Shown in pieces: positions 13,201 through 25,415 of a stretch of DNA of 64,000 nt (the first letter of the stretch is position 1; every line of letters starts with the position of its first letter). The DNA lies in contig NC_134147.1 in NCBI RefSeq assembly GCF_033958435.1, forward strand, positions 45,812,001 to 45,876,000, written 5' to 3'. Source of the DNA: Carettochelys insculpta (lineage: Eukaryota; Chordata; Testudines; Carettochelyidae). The position numbers were made by a program, and so were the translations under genes. The notes under the pieces were generated by a model. It searched no databases, was not told the origin of the DNA, and was given only the letters and a program-made list of their open reading frames with translations.

Positions 13201-14052
13201 TCCCCGCGATCCCTTTGGAAAGTAATTTGTCCCCCCGACGGAGCGGAGAGAGGGAGCCGGGGAGGAGAAAGACGCGCTAGGTCTTGGCACAAAGCGCTCA
13301 GGAGACGCGCTGGAGAGAGCCGGAGGGGGAGTTAATGAGCAGCTGACAAGCCGCTTGGATTCGGGCCTGGAGAGCAGCGCTGAGAAGAGGGAATTGGCCA
13401 ACGACGCCTCTTATACCTAACATGAAAAGGCCAATCCGAGCAGGGCTGCGCGAAGCTGGGGGGGCAGGAAAGAAAGCCCCCCCCACCCCCCCGGGGGCCG
13501 GCCTCTCCCAAACGCGCCGGGGCCCTCGCCGAGCGCCACCAGGCCGGAGCCTCCCCAGGCTTTGCGCTCCGGAGCGGGACACGCTCGCGGGCGTGGTAAA
13601 ATCCCGGGCAAGGCAAACGAGGCGCGGTTGTAGCACGCGCGAGTCCAGCCTCCCGGCCTGAGTTACCTGGGAGCAGCTGACGCCCAGCGGCACCTTAACG
13701 CGTTAGCGGCCGCCTCACCCGACGCCCGCGGTCCCCTAGCGCTCGCATCGCCACGCGTGTCCCTGCGCTGGCAGGCGCGTGGGCTCGCCTCCCGCTCGCT
13801 GCAACGGGAGGGAAGCGGCTTTCCGAGGCATCTGCGCACCGGTGCAGAGCTGGCTCCGATCGATTGCGGCTTAGGGCTGTATTGACTTTGGCTTAGAAAG
13901 CGCCTGGCCAGTGAGCTTAACTCAACAGGAGACTCTTCATAAGGCCCTTTGTCCGCAGCCCCCCGGGCGGTTCGCGGCCGGGTCGTTACATCGCTCGGGG
14001 CGTGGATGGCTTAAAGGCAATTGTCCGCGAACCATTTTGGGTTCGGAACGCC

Positions 14053-14116
14053 GTGGGTGCGCGCGTGTGCGTGGGCGTGGGTGTGTGTGCGTGTGCGCGC
14101 GGGCGGGCGGGCGTGT
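14053..14116. repeat. GT/GC-rich alternating simple repeat
   Basis: An imperfect run of GTGCGCGTGTGC-like dinucleotides ends in GGGCGGGCGGGCG. It is an alternating purine-pyrimidine tract with Z-DNA-forming potential inside the second GC-rich block. Confidence 0.7.
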
Positions 14117-14159
14117 TTCGTGGTTGTGCTTTTGTTCCCCGCCCCCGCCTGTATTATAA

Positions 14160-14260
14160 CCCGCGTTCCGGGCCGCTGTCTGTAATATCCTGACCGTTAT
14201 TTTTAATGTGGGAAAAGTCAGATACCGATAATAAACTGCACTTTGGACTGCTCCAGCCGC
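14160..14260. promoter_or_regulatory. Candidate regulatory block
   Basis: Low-GC island with TGTAATATCC, CCGTTATTTTTAATG, GTGGGAAAAGTCAG and CCGATAATAAACTG in a CpG-rich background. It contains homeodomain-like and RBPJ-like (GTGGGAA) cores. It is supported only by the composition contrast and motif content. Confidence 0.25.
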
Positions 14261-15290
14261 GCCCTGCCCCGCTTAAAGTCAGGGGTGAGCCGCTGGCCGC
14301 CCCGGCGCGCTAAACGCCGAGTAACCGCAGGCAGCCGGAGGCTTCACAGCCACGTGCCACAATCACTCGCCCCGCAGCTGCTCCAGGGCTTGCGACTGAG
14401 GCCGCCCCTCGCCCTGTGGGGCCCAGCGTCGCCCCGCCCGCCGCCCGCCCCCCGCCCCTCCTGAGGCAGCGGCTGGGGACCAGGAGGCCCGGCCCACGTC
14501 GCCACCCCTGCAACCACTTGCAACGCCCGAGCACTGGGGCCACCAGACCCAGCCAGCGGCCTGTCAGCCCCAGCCCAGCCCAGCCCATTCCTGACGCCGC
14601 CTTGCACGGAAGGGAGCCGGCCGCAGCCAGGGCTCCTCCGGGGCCGCCCAGCTGGGCGTGACGCGTGGAGAAGGGCACAGCCAGCGTCGCTCAACTTGCG
14701 GCTCCCCTTGCGCTCCTCACGGCCGCCCGAGCTCCCCCGGGGCGCGGAACCAGCGCAGCGTTGCCAGTTCGCTTCCCGCTGAGCGCCCCGCTCCCGGGGA
14801 CACCGGCCCCGGCGGCAGGGCAGGGTCGGCCTTGGGCGAGGCTCAAACTAGGCAGCGCGCCCCACGCGCCGGCCTCCGCCCCGCGCCCTCCCACGGCGGG
14901 GCGCCGGAGCCAACGCCGAGGCCGGCCGCCGACTTCGCCCTTTGCAGCCCCGCTCCCGCCACCTGCTCTCCGCACCCCCGAGCGCGACCTGGCTCCCTCT
15001 GCCCCGTACCCCGCAGGGAACCCGAGAGGCACAAGGGAACCGGCCGGGACGGGGGGAGTATTTCCAAGGGCTGGGGCGCCAGCTGGGACCTTCGCCCTTT
15101 CCGGGGGAGAAGCGCCTCTTCGGGGGTGACACGCGACTGTGGCTGGCCGGGACACGTGCACCGCCGGCCCCAGCGCCCGTGGCCGTAGCGAAGGTGCCGA
15201 TTCAGTGCAGGACGTCTCCTCCTCGAGCCTCGTGGCTAGAAGATATTAAACTCCAATCCTAGGGGCGCAGCGCCGCTCACCGCCCGCTCC

Positions 15291-15564
15291 CCGTCAGCAT
15301 CTTGACCAAGATGTGGTTTTGCCCCTTTACGCAGAGTAAGTGACCGACGGTGCTTTCTAGGGCAGTGGGGACCACACCGGCTGGCTCCCTCCGCCGTTCA
15401 CTGCCAGACGTTCTAATCCCGGCCATGGGGTGGTGCGGGCAGAGCCGGACATATTTCAAGCCTTCCTCCGCACACACAAGGAAACAGCTCAGGCGGAGTG
15501 AAGAAACACAAACACTGCTTCTTGAACACTATCCACGGGCCCTCGCTGGGCCGTGGTGACAGGG
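15291..15564. other. Intergenic, edge of the second GC-rich block
   Basis: Transition from CpG-rich to AT-rich sequence. No gene or recognisable repeat. Confidence 0.4.
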
Positions 15565-15566
15565 AG

Positions 15567-15765
15567 GTAGCTGCCTTGGTCTGTATCCCCACAAAACCCA
15601 AAAGCAGCCAGGTAGCACTTTAAAGACTAACAAAATAATGTATTAGGCAGCTGCCAGTTCACGTTCAGCGACGTTTCCAGATCTGAAGAAGTGGGTCTGC
15701 CCCACAAAACGCATCACCCATTAATTTGTTAGTCTTTAAAGTGCTACCTGACTGCTTTTTTGTTT
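15567..15765. mobile_element. Fold-back element, copy 1
   Basis: Two inverted arms of about 39 bp face each other: 15601-15639 (GGTAGCACTTTAAAGACTAA) and 15721-15759 (TTAGTCTTTAAAGTGCTACC). Between them is a unique core with CAGATCTGAAGAAGTGGGTC. The same arm occurs at 57.6 kb, and a related longer-armed element lies at 21.65 kb. It is non-coding and non-autonomous. Confidence 0.75.
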
Positions 15766-16446
15766 TGTGGTAGAGCATTTCTCCCCTCTAGCTTGATGCA
15801 CAGAGTATGGAAGCTGGTGCGTTCTTCAGGCTGGTCCAAGCCTCCCCGCAAACCACATAACTGGCGCTTTCTTTAGCCAATGAACCAGGGCAGAAGGAAA
15901 TGAACACACTTGTTCTAGTGCAAGCAGGATCATTTTCCCAGCTCTTCCTAAACCCTTGGAATAGGCAACCTTTTTCCCCTGCCAAGCTACTCCCCCAGCA
16001 CTATACTGGGCTTTTACAACCCTTGAATGATCTCGTAGTTAATCCCTTTGCTACCTGCCTTAGTATGGTATATCACAAGCTATTTTATTATGTTCATTAT
16101 TAGCATATAGCTTTGTAATTTTGCCTCTAACTGAAGCAACTAAAAGCCACTTCTCCTCAGCAAGGCGAACAACATAAAACAAATCTGTAGTTTCTAGCCT
16201 GAGCCAGCTTGGAAATATTTGGAGCCAAAGAAATTGGAACATTTTCCAAAAGTGAACTCGAGGCAAATTTTCAAAACACTATACATTAAAACTTCTGTTC
16301 AGCTCTTAGTTTGACTTCCCAGGAACACTCCAACCCGAAATGAAAGGCAGCATGTGACAGTTTCTTCTTGGGGATGCTGGCGTACCTGCTACATTCTCAA
16401 TCCCAATTTTCAGAAATGTGGCTTGACTGTATTATGCCCAGGTCCT
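15766..16446. other. Intergenic AT-rich, no gene seen
   Basis: No reading frame with a recognisable family and no clear repeat. Confidence 0.4.
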
Positions 16447-16560
16447 GCAAAAATTTCAAACACTTTATGAGCTGTGAATGGCTGACTCCAATGAGATTAG
16501 TCACAGGGTTTGAAGATAAGCACATCCGCACGTGTTTGCAGGATTTGTTCCTTAGTCAAT
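16447..16560. mobile_element. Short MITE relic
   Basis: Carries the degraded pattern CCCAGGTCCTGCAAA ... GACTCCAATGAGATTAGTCAC ... GTGTTTGCAGGATTTG, whose ends are roughly inverted copies. Relatives occur at 20380-20510, 27452-27540 and 44372-44449. Confidence 0.45.
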
Positions 16561-17262
16561 AACAGGGGGTGTACTAAAGATAACTAATGTTCTCTGATAC
16601 TACCCTATTTGGAAAGCATTCATTAATATGGCAGGTGCCACTTAGAGTAAATACAAAAGCAAATGATTGGCACTGTTCCCAACCCTTGAATGAACATACC
16701 AAAATAATGGCAGGTATTTCTAAAATCTGCTTGGATTTCATCTTTTGTAAAATTACTATTATAATCTATAAATTTTGCCCCCAACATCCAGTGCATGATT
16801 AAGATCTCAGTGCACTGTACAAACATACCAAAACGACAGAGCCTGCCCCAAATTGCTAACAACCTGATTATGAGAGAGGACAGAAAGGGACAAAACAGGA
16901 GCAGAATAAGATTCTTGTAAAAGACGCAATTTTTCATACAGGAAGCAGTGGTTGCACCATCTTTGTGTGCATGTAGCTGGATACAGGAGATGAGATTGAA
17001 TGAATGTGGAACCCAAAAAGTGATGTGCTCGGAGTAGATACAGCCATAACAATGTCCACACTAATGTAACATTGGAGGTTTACCTAGGAAAGGAGTACAG
17101 TGCAAAGAAAATCCTAGTTTTGATGGCTCAGATATCCATCTCCGGGCTGTAGTGATTTAAGGTACGACATCTTTGTGTATCAGCAGAATTTGGTATTGCT
17201 GTAACTCATACAAGCGGCCGGAGGTGCTCTGCAACAGCACAGTCCAAAAAAGGGTTAAAGAC
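16561..17262. other. Intergenic with an ancient repeat trace
   Basis: At about 16795-16935 the string GTGCACTGTACAAACATACC followed by AGAGCCTGCCCCAAATTGCT resembles a common ancient reptile interspersed repeat (L2/MIR-like tail). The rest is AT-rich and unassigned. Confidence 0.35.
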
Positions 17263-17264
17263 TT

Positions 17265-17336
17265 AGGTCCAGATCCTCAACAAAAATGGAAAACAACGGA
17301 TGTTCAAAGCACAACCACCTTTGAGGATCTGGGCCT
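17265..17336. mobile_element. Miniature inverted-repeat element (~72 bp)
   Basis: Ends are mirror copies: AGGTCCAGATCCTCAA at the left and TTGAGGATCTGGGCCT at the right. The size and termini fit a tiny hAT-type MITE. There is no coding capacity. Confidence 0.55.
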
Positions 17337-17539
17337 TTGCATCCCATAACATTGTGCTTATCAATGCTATTGCAAAGGTTAACCAGGGGTAGAATCTGGC
17401 TTTAAAGCATGCAGGTAGTTTAAATTCAACGAAAGCACCTGGGATTCTTTACAATCATTCCTCCAGAATCCCAGTAACTGTCATGTATTCTATTTCTTTC
17501 CCCACGTGTGCCCCTTGCCAGGATACTTTGCATAAATAG

Positions 17540-17960
17540 AAGCTTTCTAATTTATAATCAGCCTCCTCCTCCCCCTGATTCATTATGTTAATGATTTGGG
17601 ATATCACCAAGATTGGATTGTGGCATCACTGAATGAATCCAGCATCAGAAAGCTGACACTAAAAGGGAAAAAGAACAAATGTACTGAAAACACCTTGACC
17701 ATCAGAAACGAAGGGAAAGAAAATGTGAAGAACACGACAACGTAGAGCAGCAGTGGCTCTTTAAATCATTCTAAACGCACTTCAGAGACGACAGAGAAAA
17801 AGTGTGACAGACTTCATTCAGGCACAAACCAGTTTGCATGGATTAGGTCTCTCACGTTATGATGGGCATTTATTTGCAGGGAAGCACAATGCCTAGCTAA
17901 TCTATGGTTTCCTTTGAATTGTTGCTTTTAAGTGATCACAAATATACAAAGATTTCTTTG
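17540..17960. promoter_or_regulatory. Candidate conserved non-coding element
   Basis: Repeat-free segment with TTTGCATAAATAG (octamer-like), GTTAATGATTTGGGATATC, AAGATTGGATTG and GAATTGTTGC motifs, about 9.5 kb downstream of FEZF2. It has no open frame. The call rests on motif content and absence of repeats. Confidence 0.25.
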
Positions 17961-20379
17961 GTTTGCTTTTTTTTTTTTTTTTAAGAAAATAGTTTGTCTA
18001 GCCCAGAACATTTTACCCTCCTTTGAAATATAAACATTCCCATTTGTTCCACAGTACAGACCCTGAATGAGCCTGCTCTCTTTCATTTCAAAGCACCAGA
18101 AAAATGAAGGAGTAATGCTCCTTTTATAGCATCTTGGCTTTGGGCTTTCTTAAGCCTCATGTGTCTAACTTAGAGCAATTCCATCATCTCAGATAACCAG
18201 TTGCCTCTTTTGTAAGAAAAGTCTTTGAGCAGAAGCAAAAAATCACCCATGTATTTTGTGGCCAAAACAGGGGGAAGCATGCAGTTTGGACAGCAATTTA
18301 AACAAAGCTTCAGGCATGCAATTCACTTCAGCAAATTATCCACCAGAATCTTTCATAGAGAAACAGTCAGAGAGCTTTGAATGATGCTATTGGGAACATA
18401 TACACAAATCATTGCAGATATAGAAATACTAACTTATAAACAAAACCTGTTTTATAAAACAACTGAGTATATTTGACAAGTACTCATCGATTTGGGCGTA
18501 AGCTACAAAATGACCAAAAAACAGTCCCTTTTGTAAAGGCGAATAAAAATTTTTTTTAATTCACAATGTGTTTACAAAACAATCTTTTCAATTCTGACTG
18601 GGCTTGTATTTCTTTCAAAAACACGATGCATTCAGTGGCCTTTTGGAAAATGAGAGGATAAGGAATCAGGAGAAAGAACACACTGAATAATTTTAAACTT
18701 ATCATAAGTACTGGGTGAAAAATTATTGAAGGGGAGGATAATATTTGTCATTAACACATACATAATATGGATCGGTGACAAATTTCTGTGGTGTGGCTCA
18801 CACAAAAGACAGCCAGATTACATATGCCATGGGTGTAGTTTACAGCATTCTCATTAGCTTTTTTAGCATTGTTTTAGCAAGAACAACAAATTCCCAATTC
18901 AAACGCTCCTACATACTGCAAAGACAAAGCCTTCCCACTGCAGATGGATCCAAAAAGGATCTATTTTCAGTTCTGTCTCTTCCACAGGGGCACTTTAAAA
19001 ATCCACATCCACTCATTGATAAAATACCTTAGGTGATCAACCACTTGACTGTGCCATACTTGTGAAACAAAACTGCAAATCCCAGAAAAGTCACCTGTAC
19101 GTTAGACTTAGCAGAATATGGGAATTCTCAGTAATAAAATTCTAAAAATCCATTCTCCATAGAGCATGTTAACTTTTTAAATTCAGCGTCAAATGAGAAT
19201 TCAGGAGAAGAAATATTTTAAACCAGCAAATTTTTATTTTTATTTTATTTTATTTATGTTGGAGCTGAGTCTCTTATATGCGTGCTCACTTGCCCAAATT
19301 CAACACTTCATGGCACTTCAAACAACCCCTGATAAATTAGTGGGATTGCCTTACTAGTCTTTTGGTGCCAATTTAATCCCTTTTCTATAGTAAGCTATAC
19401 ATCAGACATAACACAAGAATACACATAAATAATCGCTGTGCCGTGCAGATAACCTTTAAGAAAATCATAACCGCTTTAAATTTTAGAGGGTTCCTAGGGC
19501 TAAGTAATATCTTGCATATTGGTTGTATATGTGCTTATTAAAAGAAAAAATATTTTTAAAACTTTTGTTCTCTAGTAAATAACTTCTAAGGACCACATTT
19601 CCAAAGCAACATCGTAGATTACATTTAATTTCAGAGTCACATTTAAAAAAAAAATTAATACACAGAAGTTCAGAATTAGCATCCTGACATCTAACTACTT
19701 GGACAACATGCACAAAAGCAGGTTGAGCACCTGAGCCTGTATGCTTGTAAAACTACAGCCTCAGATGTGGAATCAAGCTACAAGTCTCTATGAAAATATC
19801 ATATTGAATATAAACTGTTGATACCATAAACAGGGCGAAATACATCTAACATTTAATAAAATCTCTTATTTTATGTCTTATTGGAAAATAGCAAAAGGCT
19901 TGAAAAAGTATTCAGGAATAAAGAATTTTTCATCTCAAAGAATTACTTGCACTGCCTTCTCCAAACAGTGATCAAGAAAGTGTACATCTAAGGAAATGTG
20001 GTGGTGATGACATGGGCATGAGTCAGGCTGTGTTCCTGGGTTAGTAAAATGGATATTTATCAATGCATAAACTTAAAAAATAAGGTGATTCAGTGTTCCT
20101 TCTACTGAGACACACAAGCACTAATCCACACATTATAAAATCATTTATTTTCCTCACTTCTCAATATATTCCAGCAGGAAGCTTGCGACCATAGATACTA
20201 TGGACTATAGGCTTAACTTGTAGTACTAGCAGCAAAGGACATGCGGGGAGAACCTGGGAGATGATGTAGAACAAAATTTGCTGAGTGAAAAAGCCCTTAA
20301 GACATTAATGAAAATTACACAAACTAATTAAAAAATAAAAAGATGGTGGGGGTCAGAGATGTGGGTGACAACTTGGAAT
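17961..20379. other. AT-rich intergenic, no gene seen
   Basis: Contains a T tract near 17968-17983 and simple AT-rich stretches such as TTTATTTTATTTTATTTATG near 19235-19258. No family-matching reading frame or RNA gene was found. Confidence 0.45.
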
Positions 20380-20510
20380 CGTATGCTCCAAATAATACCC
20401 AGGGTTTAGGAAAGCATCCCTATTGAGGACTGCATTTAAGCATAGGCTCAAATCCCACCTGAATCAGTCAGACTTAAGCACATATTTAAAGTTAAGCACA
20501 AATTAAAGTG
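20380..20510. mobile_element. Short MITE relic
   Basis: Degraded copy of the family at 16447, with GCATTTAAGCATAGGC, CCCACCTGAATCAGTCAGAC and TTAAGCACATATTTAAAG strings. Confidence 0.35.
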
Positions 20511-20558
20511 CTATCTTGAGACATACATGACCATTAGGAACCCTAGCAAAAAATTAAA

Positions 20559-20904
20559 GCTATGTCTACAGTAGTGAGTATTTTTGAAAAAGAAATGGGG
20601 GTCTTTTGAAAAATCCCCTGGAGTGCTGACACACAAAATGCATTCTTTCAGTATTAAATTGGAAGAACGCAACGCTTTTCCTGGTGGCCCTCTTCCTCTC
20701 CCAGATGAGGAAGAGCACCTTTTTCCAAAAGACTCTTTTAGAAAAAACACGTGTAGATGCCTTGAGGCTCCTTTTTCTGAAAGAACAGTCCTCGTGGCCT
20801 GCATTTTTTGAAAGACTGGGGGCCGTGTGGATGCTCTTTATCGAAACAGGAATGATTTTTTCAATCTCTGTGTGTGTGTCTGTGAGAGAGAGAGAGAGAG
20901 AGAG

Positions 20905-20937
<33 letters not shown>

Positions 20938-20985
20938 TGAGTGAGAGAACACTTCTTTCGAAGGATCACTGTAACATAGAGGTAG
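20559..20985. mobile_element. MITE with GCTATGTCTACA terminus
   Basis: The left end GCTATGTCTACAGTAG matches the shared turtle DNA-transposon terminus. The body holds repeated TTTTTGAAA / TTTCGAAAG half-palindromes, ending near CTTCTTTCGAAGGATCAC. A CT/GA/GT simple repeat is embedded. The right boundary is uncertain. Confidence 0.5.
20867..20946. repeat. Compound microsatellite (TG)n(AG)n(GT)n
   Basis: About 80 bp: TG repeats, then about 12 AG units, then about 16 GT units and GAGT repeats. Likely polymorphic in length. Confidence 0.95.
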
Positions 20986-21644
20986 AGTGGTTGACAAGAT
21001 CTGTTAAGTGCTGCATAAGTGACAGTGCTATTGTCCACAGTGCTGACAATAGGCCTTAAGCTCTGTGATCAAGCAAGTGAGAGAGTATCACTCCATTTGT
21101 TCACTTCAGATGCCCTGCAGTTTGCATCTTTTGCCCCATTCATTGTTTTAAATGGTCCGTGTACAATCTTCCTATGTGCTAATGTCTTACCACACTAGGT
21201 TATCGTGGTACAGGCAGTGACATGCAGGTTCTTGCCATTTTTTGCCTTCTCAGTTCAGGATGCTTTCCTCTTGTTCTTTGGATTGTCTTACATTGAACAG
21301 ATACATTTCCTCACAATTTTCTATGCCCGAGACTAGCTGTACTTCTATTGCTTCCAAGGCCATACCCTCTAAACAGTATGGAATTTTAATCTTCTATGTC
21401 TCTAAAGGGAGGATGAGTTTAGCATCGATCAGTATTGTTTTAATTTAAGCTTCAGCATTCTATATACTATAAAATCTTACTGAATTACAATCCAAAAGAC
21501 CTAGTTTGATTTAGCTGATTGAAAGTAACTAAAATAAATGAATGTTAAAATATCTGGATCTGTTAATTACATAAGTCAAACACTCTCTATCTGGGAATAT
21601 GATTCTTTCCCTGAATCAAGATTTCACGATTTCACCACTATCAG
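20986..21644. other. AT-rich intergenic, no gene seen
   Basis: No recognisable gene or repeat. Confidence 0.4.
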
Positions 21645-21833
21645 AGGGGTGGTCATGTTAGTCTGTATCTGCAAAAGCACTGAGAAGTCCTGTGGCACCT
21701 TAAAGACTAATAGAGTTATTGGAGCATAAGCTTTTGTGGGCATCTGACAAAGTGGGCCTTTGCCCGCAAAAGCTTATGCTCCAATAACTCTGTTAGTCTA
21801 TAAGGTGCCACAGGACTTCTCTTGTTTTTACAG
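21645..21833. mobile_element. Fold-back element, long-armed copy 2
   Basis: Near-perfect inverted arms of about 59 bp (21682-21740 and 21763-21821) are separated by a 22-bp spacer. The arms include TCCTGTGGCACCTTAAAGAC and its mirror with GTCTATAAGGTGCCACAGGA. Outer flanks are GTTAGTCTGTATCTGCAAAA and TTGTTTTTACAG. The arm differs in sequence from copies 1 and 3 but shares the AGTCTTTAARGTGC core and the design. Confidence 0.8.
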
Positions 21834-22344
21834 TTTCACCCTGTGTTTAGTTATCGTTTTCAGCATAACTGAAATAGAAATAAATTTCACTGTGGTTGAA
21901 TTCTACAACATTATTTTCAGATTTCAGAGAAAGATTTTCAGAAGCACAAATGGCAGTTAAGTCTGTTCCTCTTCCATTGTGAGCCTCTAAAAATGCCTCT
22001 GAAGGTAGAGCATACACAGCAAACAAAACCCTGCCGCTGGCCAGTGCAAAGTGACTTAGACCCAGGGCTACATCACTGCTATTCAAACTTCTGGAAGCCC
22101 TCCCCCCTTACAGGATCTGGGCTCCATCCTGAGTCCAGATATCTATGCAGCAGTGAAACAGCCCTGCAGCCAGAGCCCCTCAAGCCCAAGTTGGCTGGCA
22201 TGGGCTGGAAAAGGCTGTCTAGCTGCTGGGCGGATATACTCTGAAAATTCGTACTAGACTAGGCAACCCAGACAGGGAATTACTTTGTGAATCCTGCTGG
22301 GCCTTAAGCATGAACTTTCTGAACAGTGTGGTAGCATCCAGACT
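21834..22344. other. Intergenic, no gene seen
   Basis: No supported coding region or repeat. Confidence 0.4.
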
Positions 22345-22600
22345 TAAGGCGGATTTCTGCATGTGAACCAAGAGGAACTTCTGCACCCATGGAATTTAGG
22401 CATCTACAAGATAGGATACCAGCTGAGCACTTTCAAAGATCTCAGTTTTCAAGTTGGGCACATGCAATACATCATCTAAATGCCTTTGGGGATGTTGTCT
22501 TCAAAATCTGTGGCAGGGCAGGGAACTGAATACAGGTCTCTTCCTAGTCAAGTAACCACTGACTCACATCGCTCGTCTTTGGGAAACTTCTTTTCTGCCT
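22345..22600. mobile_element. MIR-like ancient SINE relic
   Basis: The stretch GTGGCAGGGCAGGGAACTGA, then ACAGGTCTC and AAGTAACCACTGACTCAC resembles the 3' half of MIR-type SINEs. The 5' part (GGCATCTACAAGATAGGA region) is too diverged to assign. Confidence 0.4.
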
Positions 22601-23997
22601 TTGAAAAAGCTCCTCTTTGATGTATAAAAATGGTTTCTCTACCATCACTCCTGCATCTGGCTGGATTTACAATTTCACAGCTTCAGAACTCAAAATCTCC
22701 GTGCACTACCGTTTAATCAACTGTATGACTGAAAACAATAAGTAGGTACAAAACTGCAATACTGTCGATGCCAGGTTTTTTTTAAAGCTCCTTGCTTCTA
22801 AGATGAAAGCCTAATTTGATAGTTTTGTAGTTATATAACGGTTCTAATATTTTGTGACATTTTGTATTGTGACACTATAGATGGAATTGTCATCGGACTG
22901 ACACCCTTTACTGTTTATTCCTTAATTACAACTGTTAACAACACTGCAGAGAAGCGTGCTAATCTGCCATCACATATTATGAAAACAACGTTATTGTTAC
23001 AAACACCAACACCCACTCAACAGGATATTTCTAACATGGCAGCTTCTGTAAAAACTTATCAATTTAATGGACACTTCAGTAGAAAAAGTTTCACATGAAC
23101 TTTGAACATTTCCTTTGACAATGTAAAATCGTTTAAAGTACTGTTGGCTAGATGTTTTTATTTTATTTATTTCTTATTTTATTTTTTGGAGGTGAATCTT
23201 TCAGTGATTTCAATTCAGCAAACTAAGGGCCCGATCTAGCAGAAAACAGCTTCTAGCCCTTGCCAACAGTTCAGGCCTCTTGTGGTCTCCAGTTTGAGAG
23301 GCTGCCCCCGGTTCTGAGGGGCAATGAATTTTTCACCAGTAATCAGTCAGCACTAGATAATTAATTCCTATTTGATCAACTAAATGAATGTAATACTCTT
23401 GATGCACAATTTGGAAGGCACACCTTTCTTATGGACCAGTGTAAAGGGCTATGATCAGGCTTGCTTGGGCAGTAACATTTATGTAGAAGTTAGCCAGGAA
23501 GCAGAAAAAAAGGTGGTGTTAGACCATTCATCCATAACACACACACAAAAAATAGGGACAAAATGTGCCCCTTTCCGCAATGTTTAATAGGAGCCTGTCT
23601 CTCTTTCTCATCTCCTAAGAGCAAATAAGCGGGTGAAGGCTCATCATTCCTAACAGTCCCTGGTAATTCGTTTGGTTAGCCTATAGTTGACTGGACTGGT
23701 TTACACACACCTCTTTTCATATAACCATGCACATGCATTCTTCTTGACCTAGGGGAAAAGTAATCACCCTTTACTGAAGTTGTTTTTTATTGATATTCTT
23801 GACTCACATCCCAATTATGGTGGGAAACCACCCAAAAATCCACCAGGCTTCCTTGCTATAGAAGAGTGAAAAAGCACAGCGACCTCTGCACCACTTAGTC
23901 AAAAGGACTTCTGATATGGGCCTTTCCATATATGCACACATTAGAAAGCAATGGAAGTTGGCTACCAGATACACTAAATTACCCAGGCGTTATCTTC
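22601..23997. other. AT-rich intergenic, no gene seen
   Basis: AT-rich with simple TTTATT runs at 23158-23183. No family-matching frame. Confidence 0.4.
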
Positions 23998-24102
23998 AGA
24001 CTGTAAGCTATCTAAACAGGGACTATTTTTTAGTTCTGCATGTATACAACACCTAGCATAGTAGAGTCCTGGTCCATCACAAGATTCCTAGGCACTTACA
24101 GT
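23998..24102. mobile_element. L2/MIR-type 3' end relic
   Basis: Contains ACTGTAAGCTATCTAAACAG then GGGACTATTTTTTAGTTCTG then ACAACACCTAGCATAGTAGA. This order (GTAAGCT..., GGGAC..., CCTAGCACA...) is the signature of L2/MIR 3' ends conserved across amniotes. A related trace is at 51224-51310. Confidence 0.6.
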
Positions 24103-24103
24103 A

Positions 24104-24381
24104 GGGCTACACAATGCAACCTTATTTCAAAATTGGTAAACCTAATTCTATAAGGAATAGTGCCTATTTTGAAATAGGTGCTGTTAAGACAGGGAATAGA
24201 GCCCGTTTTGAAATAGGTCATAGTGCATCCAATGGCTCTTTTTCAAAACGGGCTTTATGAGTGTAGTCACCATATTTCAAAACGCATTTGTGTGTAGCAG
24301 CTTTATGTCAAAATAAACTATTTTGCAGTAGCTCTTCCAGACTAGCTTATTTCAAAATAAAGCTGCTGCGTAGATATACCC
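24104..24381. mobile_element. MITE with TATTTCAAAAT repeats
   Basis: Left end GGGCTACACAATGCAACCTT, right end GCTGCGTAGATATACCC. The ends are inverted to each other with TATTTCAAAAT next to both. The interior repeats TTTTGAAATAGG several times. Flanking bases (GTA/TTA) could be a 3-bp target duplication of Harbinger type. It is inserted directly after the L2/MIR-like tail. Confidence 0.6.
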
Positions 24382-25415
24382 TTATAGAATACAAATTAAC
24401 CACATGCAAGCAGAAAACCACTGAGTGGGCTTCCATGTTTGCAACATGAGGCTGAGGAACACTCCTCAGTCTGAGATGGAAAGCAGCCTCCCCACCTTCT
24501 TATTCCAGTATCTGTGATCTTTGGGGCTCTTGGCTGTGCTGACTTTCCATCTGGTTTTTCGCCACCTCTCATGGACTACTCCATAAGTTATGTCTGTTGC
24601 TTACATTAACACAATGAAAATAATACAAAGTAATGGCTTAAAACTACAAAGGAATAATGTTAAAAATATAATACTAATGTTTGTTACTTCAAGGTCCATA
24701 TAATTAACTTCATGGCTAGATTCAACCCAGGTTCACAGTGGCTTCTGCTTTTGCAAACCACGCCCAGAACCTCATGTGGGAAGTCAGTCAGGGGAAGAGG
24801 AGGCAACAGTGGCTAATGGAACAGAAATTGCCATTGCTTATGAGGGAGACCAACACAGGTCCCCACCTGGCAGTCAATGACATGAGCAGGGAAAACAGCA
24901 GACATACATACGGAATATGTGCCTTCTGCATCCTTCCATGGGCTCCTATAGAGGATCCCAGCCACAAGCTTTCCCCCTCAGCCTGGTGTAAACTGCCTTC
25001 CCTGTCCAGGGTAAACTCTCCCTGGACAATGAGGTTAAAAAAAAGGTAGATTCATATACAGCATACTTAAAAGTGTAGAACTGTACATAGCCTAAAACTC
25101 TTCTCATCTTAAAGAAGTAGTTGTACTGATAGGTTTCCAGATACCAGTCTCTCTCACTTCTGATATTATAAAGTCATTTTCAAAAAGGATTGTTCCTCCT
25201 GCCACTAGAAATGTTATTCTGAGTTTCCTTGAGTTGGCAGACTATAGTTTAGCAGAACTCTTCCACACAGATACACCTGGAAAAAAAACCATCAAACATG
25301 ATTCATTTTTATGTACATAAATTGAAAGCACAACGTAATGGCCTGATATACTTTTGCCTCTACATGATTATTTTGCCTAAAGAAGTCAAATGGTAGTCTC
25401 TGTTTTGTTTCCTCT
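24382..25415 (-). other. Downstream flank / possible 3' UTR of C3orf14
   Basis: Region beyond the C3orf14 stop codon on the minus strand. No canonical AATAAA was seen close by. A CATAAA variant (minus strand, about 25308-25313) could serve. The rest is AT-rich and unassigned. Confidence 0.3.

Larger units (their letters stand above)
11961..15290. promoter_or_regulatory. Second GC-rich block / CpG island
   Basis: CpG-rich DNA about 2-5.5 kb downstream of FEZF2. Long overlapping open frames on both strands are composition artefacts. Lower-GC segments inside it (12840-13200, 13850-14030, 14160-14260) are repeat-free and motif-rich. No exon with splice sites and domain similarity was found. An unannotated non-coding transcript cannot be excluded. 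Confidence 0.5.

Noticed and set aside
20584..20997. Frames of 75-143 codons around the microsatellite
   Set aside because: They translate simple repeats (THTHTH, RERERE) and MITE sequence.
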